Positions 5,503-11,873 of a stretch of DNA of 11,873 bases are shown here, piece after piece; the stretch's first letter is position 1; each line of letters begins with the position of its first letter. Below the pieces are notes generated by a model. The model was not told the DNA's origin. It did not search any database and saw nothing but the letters and a program-made list of their open reading frames with translations. Source of the DNA: an uncultured Atopobiaceae bacterium (lineage in GTDB: Bacteria; Actinomycetota; Coriobacteriia; Coriobacteriales; Atopobiaceae). The stretch covers positions 1-11,873 of the forward strand of contig CAJOGH010000011.1 in the NCBI GenBank assembly GCA_905233865.1, written 5' to 3'. Made by a program: the position numbers and the translations under genes.

Positions 5503-6132
5503 ATGAACATCGTTCTGTTGGGAGCTCCCGGAGCCGGCAAGGGCACGCAGGCCCAGAAGCTTGTGGCCGACTACCAGCTCGCTCACATCTCCACCGGCGA
5601 CCTTCTGCGCGCTGCCGTGAAGGCCCAGTCCGAGCTTGGCGTTGCCGCAAAGGGCTACATGGACGCGGGCAAGCTCGTGCCCGACAGCCTCGTGGTCGAC
5701 CTCGTCCTGGAGCGTCTGGAGCAGGATGACTGCAAGAACCACGGTTTCATCCTCGACGGCTTCCCCCGCAACACCAAGCAGGCCGAGGTCCTTGACAGCG
5801 CTCTTGCCGACAAGAACGTGGCGCTTGACGCCGCCCTGCTCGTGGACGTGGCCTCCGAGGTCATCGTCAACCGTCTGTCCTCGCGTCGCACCTGTCGTGA
5901 GTGTGGCTACACCGGCACGGCTGCGGACGAGACCTGCCCGCGCTGCTCGGGCGAGATGTACCAGCGCGACGACGACAAGCCCGAGACGATCCAGAACCGT
6001 CTGAACGTCTACCAGGAGAACACCGCGCCCCTCGTCGACTACTACGATGCGCGCGGCCTGCTTAAGAAGGTCGACGGTGACCGCCCCGTGGACGACGTCT
6101 ACGCTGACGTGAAGGCGCTGTTCGGACTATGA
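5503..6132 (+). CDS. adk: Adenylate kinase with a short four-cysteine zinc LID
   Basis: This enzyme catalyses ATP + AMP = 2 ADP in the cytoplasm and keeps adenine nucleotides balanced. The P-loop GAPGAGKGT spans residues 7-15, the AMP-binding core includes ISTGDLLR (29-36), and the nucleotide-binding motif LDGFPRN is at 84-90. The LID carries four cysteines, C131-x2-C134 and C145-x2-C148, as in zinc-binding Gram-positive kinases. Only 10 residues separate the pairs, and the HVKFNPPK-type stretch found in most long-form enzymes is missing, which makes the protein 209 residues. RDDDKPETIQNRLNVY follows as usual. AAAGGAGG at 5488-5495 gives a strong ribosome binding site. The stop overlaps the map start (ATGA, 6129-6132), so the two are translationally coupled. 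Confidence 0.96.
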   Translation: MNIVLLGAPGAGKGTQAQKLVADYQLAHISTGDLLRAAVKAQSELGVAAKGYMDAGKLVPDSLVVDLVLERLEQDDCKNHGFILDGFPRNTKQAEVLDSALADKNVALDAALLVDVASEVIVNRLSSRRTCRECGYTGTAADETCPRCSGEMYQRDDDKPETIQNRLNVYQENTAPLVDYYDARGLLKKVDGDRPVDDVYADVKALFGL

Positions 6133-6917
6133 TCAACATCAAGAGCGAATCCGACATCCGCGAGATGCAGGCTGCCGGCGCCCTTTCCAAGATGGCGCTG
6201 CGTCGCTGCGGTGCTGCCGTCAAGCCTGGTGTGACCACGGCCGAGATCGACGGCATTGCCGAGAGCCTCATTCGCATGCACGGTGCCACCCCCACCTTCA
6301 AGGGCTATGGCGGGTTCCCCGGCTCTGTCTGCGCGAGTGTCAACGAGCAGATTGTCCACGGCATTCCCAGCCCCGACGTGGTGCTGGAGGAGGGCGACAT
6401 CATCTCTATCGACACCGGTGCCACCCTCAATGGCTGGGTGGGCGACAACGCCTGGACCTTCTACGTGGGCGAGCCCTCGCGCGAGTGGAAGACCCTGTGC
6501 GAGGTCACCCGTGACTGCCTCAAGGCTGGCATCGCACAGGCCATCCCCGGCAACCACCTGGGCGACATCGGTGCCGCCGTGCAGGAGCTTGCGGAAAAGC
6601 ATGGCTTTGGCGTCGTGCGCGATTACGTGGGCCATGGCGTTGGCCGCGTGATGCACGAGGACCCCAACGTCCCCAACTACGGCAAGCGTGGTCGTGGCGT
6701 CAAGCTGCAGGCGGGCATGGTCATTGCCATCGAGCCCATGATCACCCTGGGCAACCAGGCAAACAAGGTGCTCTCCAACGGCTGGACCGTCGTCACGCGC
6801 GACGGCTCTCCTGCTGCCCATTACGAGAACACCGTCGCCATCACCGACGATGGCCCGCTCATCCTCACCTCGGACGACCGTGGGCCGTGGTGCGAGATGC
6901 AGGGCGGCACGCTGTAG
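6129..6917 (+). CDS. map: Methionine aminopeptidase, type I
   Basis: The enzyme removes the initiator methionine from new proteins when the second residue is small. The 262 residues match the short type-I bacterial form without an N-terminal zinc extension. All residues expected at the dimetal site are visible: D95 and D106 (IDTGATLNGWVGDNAW), H169 (YVGHGVGR), E202 (AIEPM) and E233 (HYENTVAI). The substrate-facing histidines H77 (VHGIP) and H176 (MHEDPNVPNYG) are also present. Numbering runs two below the E. coli enzyme. The start overlaps the adk stop by four bases (ATGA) and has no separate strong ribosome binding site, which fits coupling. In most operons of this kind infA follows. Here a hairpin terminator follows instead. 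Confidence 0.97.
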   Translation: MINIKSESDIREMQAAGALSKMALRRCGAAVKPGVTTAEIDGIAESLIRMHGATPTFKGYGGFPGSVCASVNEQIVHGIPSPDVVLEEGDIISIDTGATLNGWVGDNAWTFYVGEPSREWKTLCEVTRDCLKAGIAQAIPGNHLGDIGAAVQELAEKHGFGVVRDYVGHGVGRVMHEDPNVPNYGKRGRGVKLQAGMVIAIEPMITLGNQANKVLSNGWTVVTRDGSPAAHYENTVAITDDGPLILTSDDRGPWCEMQGGTL

Positions 6918-6941
6918 CCAGCATTTTATAGGTGTTCTGAC

Positions 6942-6975
6942 GGGGCGCGGGCTGTTTGGCCTGCGCCCCACGTTT
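6942..6975 (+). terminator. Terminator after map
   Basis: GGGGCGCGGGC (6942-6952) pairs with GCCTGCGCCCC (6959-6969), 11 bp with one G-U, loop TGTTTG. It is followed by ACGTTTAT, a short T-run. The stem is strong and the tail weak, so this is a likely but perhaps incomplete end to the operon transcript. Confidence 0.65.
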
Positions 6976-7101
6976 ATGGGCCGCACGGCCGACAAGAGCA
7001 TGCCGCTTGCAGGCGAATTTGTTACCCTTGCCCGACTTGTGCGCATGACTTTGCCTCTCTTTCCTACCATGGCTTTGTTTGCATGTTGAGGGGAGACGGG
7101 C
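6976..7101. other. Leader of the BspA-like gene
   Basis: These bases hold no gene. They contain a small hairpin (GGCCG/CGGCC near 6980-6991), a pyrimidine-rich run at 7048-7066 and an in-frame stop (TGA, 7087-7089) just before the gene. No clear -35/-10 pair was found, though TACCAT at 7065-7070 resembles a -10 box. Confidence 0.5.
7088..7095 (+). promoter_or_regulatory. Ribosome binding site of the BspA-like gene
   Basis: GAGGGGAG (7088-7095) lies six bases before ATG 7102-7104. Together with the in-frame stop at 7087-7089 it fixes the start, because no earlier start is possible in this frame without crossing the stop. Confidence 0.7.
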
Positions 7102-10100
7102 ATGAATACGGATCGTGGTCGGTCTACGCACGTGGCGAGCAGGGTGCTCGCGTTGGCTCTTATCGCCCTTGTGGCGATGGTCGCATGTGGGACACGCCCG
7201 CAGGTGGCAATCGCGGGTGAGGAGCGGCTGGGAGGCTTAGACCTTCCGTCCTACCTGCCCCCAACACTCCAGGGTGCCCCGACGCTCGCGCACGAGCTCG
7301 AGGTTCAGAGCACGGACGAGTCGTTTGACGACGTCTATGCGGTCTACACCTTTACCGAGCAGGACGTGCGTCTGGGCGGCCTTGCGCGGCGGCTGCCAGC
7401 CCGTCAGCTGACCTTTGTCCGCTCGCCTGAGGGGAGGCCGGTCGTGGCCACTGCCAGCGACAAGGTCTACCCGGTGGTGGATGAGTCCGACCACCCGTGG
7501 AGCAACCACTTCTATTCCCAAGACGACAGGGTTGCCGGCTACAAGTACGTGACGAGCGTCGTGGTGGACGATTCCGTGCGCGGCCACCTTGCGCCTGTGG
7601 AAATGATGGCGTGGTTTGGCAACGGGAGCACCTCTCAGTACAGCGCGGTGCTCACCATCACGGGCTTGGAGAACATCGACACGTCCAATGTCACCAACAT
7701 GCTCTATCTCTTTGGCAACAACTCCGAGCTCAAGGCGCTTGACCTGTCTGCGTGGGACGCCTCCAAGGTCGAGCAGGTCCATCACATGTTCCGTGCCACC
7801 TACTCGCTCATGTCGCTCTCGTGGCCCCAGCACCTTGGCGACTCCGTCACCAGCATGAGCGAGATGTTCTACTTTGGGCAGGGCGGTGTCATGAACCACC
7901 TGGACTTCCATGCCCTCAACACGTCCAACGTCACGAACTTCTCGAACATGCTCGATTCGCAGCAGAAGGCGTCCCACCGCACGATCAACGACCCCGCGAC
8001 GCGTGTGGAGGAGCTGGACCTGTCCGGCATTGACTTCACCCACGCGGAGGAGATGCAGAACCTCCTCAATCGCCAGCTCTACCTGACGAAGATCAACTTT
8101 GGCAACTTCAACGCCCCCAACTGCACGAACGCGAGCGGCATGTTTAACCTGCAGTCGCGCGTCGGCGGGCTCAGCGAGATCGTGCTGGGCGAAGGCTTTT
8201 CATTTGAGATGGCGGACGGCCGCACGATGCCGCTCCAGACCTCGATCTGGTACTACGCGGGAGGTCCGCACGAGGGCGAGCCGAAGGTCTGGGACCAGAC
8301 CGGTCAGCGGCCGATTCTCTATACGACTGATCGTCTCAAGGCAGAGTGGGATGGTTCGCGTATGGCCGGCACCTGGAGGGTTGTGACTGAGACAAGTTTG
8401 GACGGCTGGTATGCGGAGTACGCCACCATTGACGGCGTGAACACCCTGACCTTCAAGCCCACAGCTGACGGGACGATTCCCGAGAGCACGGCGGATGTCG
8501 GGCGCTACGCGGTCCCGCTGTGGTCGACAAGCGCCCCATCGGTTCCATGGCATGACGTCTGTAAGGCAGGCGGCCTCCAGCGTGTGGTCATTGGGGAGCC
8601 GCTGGAGGGTGGGCGCAAGTTCAACCCTGTGTGCATGCGGTCGTGGTTCTATGAGGCCTACTCGCTCGAGAGCGTCGAGGGGCTTGGGAACCTTGACTCG
8701 TCTGGCCTCCAATCGCTGGAGCTGACCTTTGACAACTGCACGAGCCTCACGTCGCTGGACTTCACCGACGTCTTTGAGGGGCAGAGCCTCGTGACGATTA
8801 ACGGCACGTTCAAGGGGTGCTCGGAGCTCACGTCTTTGGGCCTGGGCAACATGCAGGCCTCGCAGTGCACGGTGAGCACCGGGTTCCTCGCGGAGACCCC
8901 CTCGCTTGCACAGCTCAAGCTCGGGCTGCGCTTCAGCTTTGACCTTGCCTCCGACATGACGGTTCCTGTGCCCGACAGGCTTGTGTGGCAGCAGACGACA
9001 AGTGCCTCGGGATCGCCAGTCACCGGATCCTTTACCACTGCGGACCTCGTGCGCGCTTGGGACGGTTTAACGATGGCCGGCACCTGGCAGACGTGCAGCA
9101 CGGGCACGGAGGGCTGGTACGCGGCATATGCGAGCGGCGCTGGCTCGCTTGAGGCAGTGGGCAACGGCTGCACCCCGGCACAAGATGTTGCGGCAGGCAC
9201 GCTCGCGTTTGTGTACTCGCCGGGAGGCATCCCGCTGTTCAAGGCGACTGGATCGTCAGACTACGCACCGGCGACCGATGCATGGCCTGTGCCAAGCAAC
9301 GCGCAGGGTGCCAAGGACGTTCCATGGAAGTCTGCGGCCCTGGGTCTTAACAAGTGCAAGACCGTTCGGGTGTTTGCTGGTGCCAGCGGGCAGAAGATGG
9401 TTCCGTTCAGCATGAGCAACTGGTTTGACGGCGGTGCGAGCATCGCGTCTGTCGAGGGCCTTGGCAACATCGACACCTCGCATGTAAGGAACATGAGCTC
9501 CACCTTCATGTCCATGGCAACTGGTGCTGGGGTGAGGCTCACACTTGACCTGAGCTCGTGGAATACGGGTGATGTGGAGACCATGGAGCAGATGTTCTAT
9601 GGCAGTACGGGCGTCACCGCGATCTCCGTGGGTGAGGGCTTTGCCTCAACGAACCTGCGCAGCGCCTATAGGATGTTTGGGTTCTGCAACAGTTTGCAGA
9701 CCGTTGCCCTCCCTGGGACGTTTACCTGCGCCAAGGTGGAGACCTTCGAGGAGATGTTCGCGGGCTGCAACACCCTGAATAGCGTGGCGTTCCCCAGCAC
9801 CTTCAGCACGGAGCGCGCGACGAGCATGGAGAGGATGTTCAGCGGCTGCAGCTCGCTTGGGTCGGTCTCTCTGCCTGCCTCTGTGAGCACCGCAAATGTT
9901 CAGTCGTTCGCGAGCATGTTCGACTCGTGCCAGGCACTGACGGAAGTGGAGCTACCGGATAGTCTTGATCTTTCGGCTGCCACGAAGATCAACAACATGT
10001 TCAGCGGCTGCAGCTCGCTCAATATGAACCCGTTCAAGAACGGCAGCTATCAGGTGTGTGAGGGCGCGGATGCGCACAACCTCTTTGCGGGCGCCACGAG

Positions 10101-11873
10101 CATGAGCACCGCCGCCGTCACTGAGTGCCTGGGTCATCTTGATCTCTCGCACGCATCGGTGTTGAGCGACCTCTTCTATGGGTGCAGGGGGCTTACCGGC
10201 AACCTTGTGCTTCCCGCCACCTTCACCTGTGAGCAGGCGACCGATATCAGCGGGATGTTCCACTCGGCCACGAACGTCGAGGGAATCGTGTTCCCTAATG
10301 GCTTCACGGCCCAGAGCGTAACTGACATGCACTCCCTCTTTTATAGTGCCAGTTCGCTTAGGCGCATTAACTTTGGCAACCTGCATGCCAGCCAGTGCGA
10401 CGAGGTGGATGACATGTTCGGGTCCTGCGACATGCTCGAGGAGTTGACGCTGGGGTCTGGCTTTACCTTTGCCTGTGCGGCGGACACCTCGCTTCCCCTG
10501 TCAGAGAACAAGCTCTGGACGCAGAGAACGAGCGCTGTGGACGATCCCGTTGTGGGTACCTTTAGCACCACCGAGCTCAAGGGCATGTGGGACGGCGCAA
10601 CCATGGCAGGCACATGGGCTGTCACGACGAGCGGAACCGACGGCTGGTATGCAGTCTATTGCGATGAGAACGGCATGATTCACGGACAGGGTGACGACGA
10701 GAGCCGCATCACTTACGTTAAAGCCCGGGATCTCGTATTTATCCGCTCACCTGGTGGCGTGCCGCGGTTTGAGCCGACAGAGGGGTCAGGCGGTTGGGAC
10801 GATGCGCGCTATGCCTGGCGGGTGCCCGCGTTTTCGGCTGGCATTGAAGACATCCCCTGGAGGGACGTTGCCCTTGGCGAGGATAAGGCCAAAACCGTGC
10901 GCATACTTGTGTCCACACATGGGTCACAGGCACAATATAAGCTGGCGCCTGCGAGCATGAACAGCTGGTTTGATGGTGGGTCGAGCATCAGCGGATTCGC
11001 TGACCTCCAGAACATAGACACCTCAAAGGTGCGTGACATGACGCGGACCTTTGCTGGCATCGCAACCCAGGAGGGGGTTTCTCTCGACCTTGATCTGAGC
11101 AGCCTCGCGACACCCAGCGTTCAGTCAATGGAGCAAATGTTCTGCGGGTCCACGGGCATCAGTAGCATAACGTTTGGCAATGAACCTTCTTCCGCCCTTT
11201 CTTCTGCCAGCCTCACAAATGTTTCCAGCATGTTTGACGGATGCTCGTCGCTCAAGTCTGTCCGGTTCCCCTCCAGCTTCACCTGCGAGCATGTGACCAC
11301 TGGGTTTAGGTGGTTTGCCAACTGTTCCAATCTGACGGGGGTCAGGTTCCCAGAGAGGTTTGACCTTACGAGCGTGACCACGCTTGAGAAGGCGTTCATG
11401 GGCTGCTCGGGGCTTAGTTCCCTCGAGTTCCCCACGGGCTGCACGGCCCCGGCCCTCAGGAACCTCACCGACATGTTCAACGGCTGCGAGAAGCTCGGCT
11501 CTGCCGGGTTCCCGGACTCCATGAAGCTCACCCAGGTGACGACCTTGTATCGTGCTTTCTGCAATTGCAAGGAGCTCACCAGGTTTGCCTTCCCGGCAGG
11601 GAGCGACCTGAGCCACGTTGCGAACGCCTTTGAGACGTTCAGGCACTGTGAGAAGCTCGACGCGAACCCCTTTGCCAACGGCACCTATGCCTTTAGGGAC
11701 GGCACCAACCTCTTCTGCTGCATGGCCGACTGCTATAGTCTCTCGTCTGCCAAGGCACAGGACATCCTTGAGCATCTTGACCTGCGTGGTGCCACCAACC
11801 TTCAGGGCTTGTTCTACAACTGTACGGGGCTTACGGGTGACCTCGAGCTGCCCGAGGTCTTTACCTGCGAGGG
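7102..11873 (+). CDS. Giant exported BspA-like DUF285 repeat protein (3' end outside window)
   Basis: The frame is open without a stop for 1590 codons and leaves the window unfinished. Residues 1-38 form an export signal: R5, R7, H10 and R14, then a hydrophobic stretch (about 15-28). The signal may be cleaved after AIA (36-38) by signal peptidase I. VAC at 27-29 also resembles a lipobox. The mature part alternates four cap modules (about 79-190, 416-529, 653-788, 1163-1303) with four DUF285 leucine-rich-repeat arrays (from about 191, 530, 789 and 1304). Repeats are about 27 residues, with M-F-x-G-C-x-x-L and often F-P-x-x-F. DUF285/BspA proteins are surface adhesins or host-contact proteins in oral, gut and urogenital bacteria. 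The exact ligand here is unknown. Codon use is less biased than in the ribosomal genes (AGG, ATA and AGA occur), as expected for a lower-expressed or more recently acquired gene. No wall anchor is visible. Confidence 0.9.
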   Translation, partial: MNTDRGRSTHVASRVLALALIALVAMVACGTRPQVAIAGEERLGGLDLPSYLPPTLQGAPTLAHELEVQSTDESFDDVYAVYTFTEQDVRLGGLARRLPARQLTFVRSPEGRPVVATASDKVYPVVDESDHPWSNHFYSQDDRVAGYKYVTSVVVDDSVRGHLAPVEMMAWFGNGSTSQYSAVLTITGLENIDTSNVTNMLYLFGNNSELKALDLSAWDASKVEQVHHMFRATYSLMSLSWPQHLGDSVTSMSEMFYFGQGGVMNHLDFHALNTSNVTNFSNMLDSQQKASHRTINDPATRVEELDLSGIDFTHAEEMQNLLNRQLYLTKINFGNFNAPNCTNASGMFNLQSRVGGLSEIVLGEGFSFEMADGRTMPLQTSIWYYAGGPHEGEPKVWDQTGQRPILYTTDRLKAEWDGSRMAGTWRVVTETSLDGWYAEYATIDGVNTLTFKPTADGTIPESTADVGRYAVPLWSTSAPSVPWHDVCKAGGLQRVVIGEPLEGGRKFNPVCMRSWFYEAYSLESVEGLGNLDSSGLQSLELTFDNCTSLTSLDFTDVFEGQSLVTINGTFKGCSELTSLGLGNMQASQCTVSTGFLAETPSLAQLKLGLRFSFDLASDMTVPVPDRLVWQQTTSASGSPVTGSFTTADLVRAWDGLTMAGTWQTCSTGTEGWYAAYASGAGSLEAVGNGCTPAQDVAAGTLAFVYSPGGIPLFKATGSSDYAPATDAWPVPSNAQGAKDVPWKSAALGLNKCKTVRVFAGASGQKMVPFSMSNWFDGGASIASVEGLGNIDTSHVRNMSSTFMSMATGAGVRLTLDLSSWNTGDVETMEQMFYGSTGVTAISVGEGFASTNLRSAYRMFGFCNSLQTVALPGTFTCAKVETFEEMFAGCNTLNSVAFPSTFSTERATSMERMFSGCSSLGSVSLPASVSTANVQSFASMFDSCQALTEVELPDSLDLSAATKINNMFSGCSSLNMNPFKNGSYQVCEGADAHNLFAGATSMSTAAVTECLGHLDLSHASVLSDLFYGCRGLTGNLVLPATFTCEQATDISGMFHSATNVEGIVFPNGFTAQSVTDMHSLFYSASSLRRINFGNLHASQCDEVDDMFGSCDMLEELTLGSGFTFACAADTSLPLSENKLWTQRTSAVDDPVVGTFSTTELKGMWDGATMAGTWAVTTSGTDGWYAVYCDENGMIHGQGDDESRITYVKARDLVFIRSPGGVPRFEPTEGSGGWDDARYAWRVPAFSAGIEDIPWRDVALGEDKAKTVRILVSTHGSQAQYKLAPASMNSWFDGGSSISGFADLQNIDTSKVRDMTRTFAGIATQEGVSLDLDLSSLATPSVQSMEQMFCGSTGISSITFGNEPSSALSSASLTNVSSMFDGCSSLKSVRFPSSFTCEHVTTGFRWFANCSNLTGVRFPERFDLTSVTTLEKAFMGCSGLSSLEFPTGCTAPALRNLTDMFNGCEKLGSAGFPDSMKLTQVTTLYRAFCNCKELTRFAFPAGSDLSHVANAFETFRHCEKLDANPFANGTYAFRDGTNLFCCMADCYSLSSAKAQDILEHLDLRGATNLQGLFYNCTGLTGDLELPEVFTCE
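7336..7671 (+). repeat. Cap module 1 of the BspA-like protein
   Basis: About residues 79-190. It begins YAVY, has LTFVRSPEGRP, then PW at 132-133, a V-T-S-V-V-V-D-D strand and WFGN from W171, leading into NIDTS. It is the most divergent copy and lacks the preceding WDG-x-x-MAGTW segment. Confidence 0.6.
7672..8205 (+). repeat. DUF285 array 1
   Basis: About residues 191-368. It contains roughly six degenerate leucine-rich units, such as NIDTSNVTNMLYLF, W-D-A-S-K-V-x-x-V-H-H-MF and L-N-T-S-N-V-T-N. The array closes with LGEGFSF, the same kind of ending as the other arrays. Confidence 0.75.
8347..8688 (+). repeat. Cap module 2
   Basis: About residues 416-529. It has WDG-x-x-MAGTW (416-425), GWYAEY (435-440), PW at 482-483 and W515-F followed by LESVEGLGN. 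The SPGG loop seen in copies 3 and 4 is missing. Confidence 0.65.
8689..8940 (+). repeat. DUF285 array 2 (short)
   Basis: About residues 530-613. Only about three units are present, including F-D-N-C-T-S-L-T-S-L-D-F and F-K-G-C-S-E-L-T-S-L-G-L. It ends in L-R-F-S-F and then the linker LVWQQTTSASGSPVTGSF. It is much shorter than arrays 3 and 4. Confidence 0.7.
9835..9857 (+). repeat. 23-bp exact direct repeat, copy 1
   Basis: The bases encoding MFSGCSS plus the first two bases of a Leu codon recur exactly at 9997-10019, 162 bases later (two 81-base units). Near-identity at the DNA level points to recent unit duplication or gene conversion inside array 3. Confidence 0.85.
9997..10019 (+). repeat. 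23-bp exact direct repeat, copy 2
   Basis: Identical to 9835-9857 and in the same reading frame, within the array-3 unit that precedes the irregular NPFKNG segment. Confidence 0.85.
10561..11873 (+). repeat. Large internal duplication, unit B (cap 4 + DUF285 array 4, cut by window end)
   Basis: From residue 1154. FSTTEL, WDG (1163), MAGTW (1168-1172), GWYAVY (1181), SPGGVP (1216), PW (1252), WFDGG (1289) and NIDTS (1304) match unit A. The NPFANG...HLDL irregular unit also recurs. One extra 27-residue unit precedes it compared with unit A. The array is still running at the window end. Confidence 0.75.

Larger units (their letters stand above)
9031..10560 (+). repeat. Large internal duplication, unit A (cap 3 + DUF285 array 3)
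   Basis: Residues 644-1153. It starts FTTADL, then WDG at 653, MAGTW (658-662), GWYAAY (671), SPGGIP (706), PW (741), WFDGG (774) and NIDTS (789). About eleven DUF285 units follow, including an irregular one with NPFKNG...HLDL. It ends LGSGFTF and KLWTQRTSAVDDPVVG. It is paralogous, in order and detail, to 10561-11873. Confidence 0.75.

Noticed and set aside
6850..7089. 79-codon plus-strand frame bridging the end of map and the spacer
   Set aside because: It begins inside map in another frame, runs through the terminator hairpin and has no supporting start signal.
6099..7103. 334-codon minus-strand frame across map and its downstream spacer
   Set aside because: It lies opposite the conserved map gene and crosses its terminator. 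There is no ribosome binding site and the composition is shadow-like.
7237..8043. 268-codon minus-strand frame opposite the BspA-like gene
   Set aside because: The plus-strand frame carries a signal peptide, ribosome binding site and DUF285 repeats. The minus frame has none of these features.
11121..11775. Two overlapping minus-strand frames (about 187 and 216 codons) near the right end
   Set aside because: They are mirror images of the DUF285 repeats on the plus strand, and their regular pattern is a by-product of the repeat.
7672..11873. Treating the regular 81-base periodicity as a CRISPR or non-coding repeat array
   Set aside because: The periodicity is kept in reading frame, diverges at synonymous sites and encodes DUF285 units. 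There are no constant repeats with unique spacers.

Overview
The window is high-GC Gram-positive DNA, most likely from a Coriobacteriia member (Olsenella/Atopobium/Collinsella-like). That placement is an inference. It rests on GC-rich codon use, the zinc-type S14 gene, and the combination of a DUF5648-type C-terminus with a giant BspA/DUF285-type surface protein. The genus cannot be fixed from sequence reading alone.

Layout. (1) Bases 2-253 are the 3' end of a secreted or surface protein gene with two DUF5648-like repeats, closed by a good intrinsic terminator. (2) Bases 254-633 are a gene-free leader with a perfect inverted repeat, a G/C-rich hairpin and a possible weak promoter. (3) Bases 634-6917 are a co-directional block of the spc ribosomal-protein operon: rplE, rpsZ (zinc-type S14), rpsH, rplF, rplR, rpsE, rpmD, rplO, secY, adk, map. 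Several junctions carry hairpins. rplO/secY and adk/map overlap, which suggests translational coupling. (4) A hairpin terminator follows map. (5) From base 7102 to the window end runs an uninterrupted open frame of at least 1590 codons. It encodes an exported, modular BspA-like protein with four DUF285 leucine-rich-repeat arrays separated by a recurring cap module. Its 3' end lies outside the window.

The first nine genes supply 50S and 30S proteins and the SecY translocon pore. adk and map supply nucleotide balance and N-terminal methionine removal, the usual riders on this operon. The organisation of the block is unusual. The genes that normally precede rplE (rplN, rplX) and follow map (infA, rpmJ, rpsM and so on) are absent at both ends. 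The truncated block sits between two surface-protein genes. No RNA genes, CRISPR arrays, transposases or integrases were seen.

The main points for a second look are the broken spc operon, the intercistronic RNA hairpins (especially before rpsH and between secY and adk), the shortened zinc LID of adenylate kinase, and the architecture of the giant surface protein. That protein shows a recurring cap module, a roughly 1.5-kb internal duplication and a near-invariant cysteine in its repeats.
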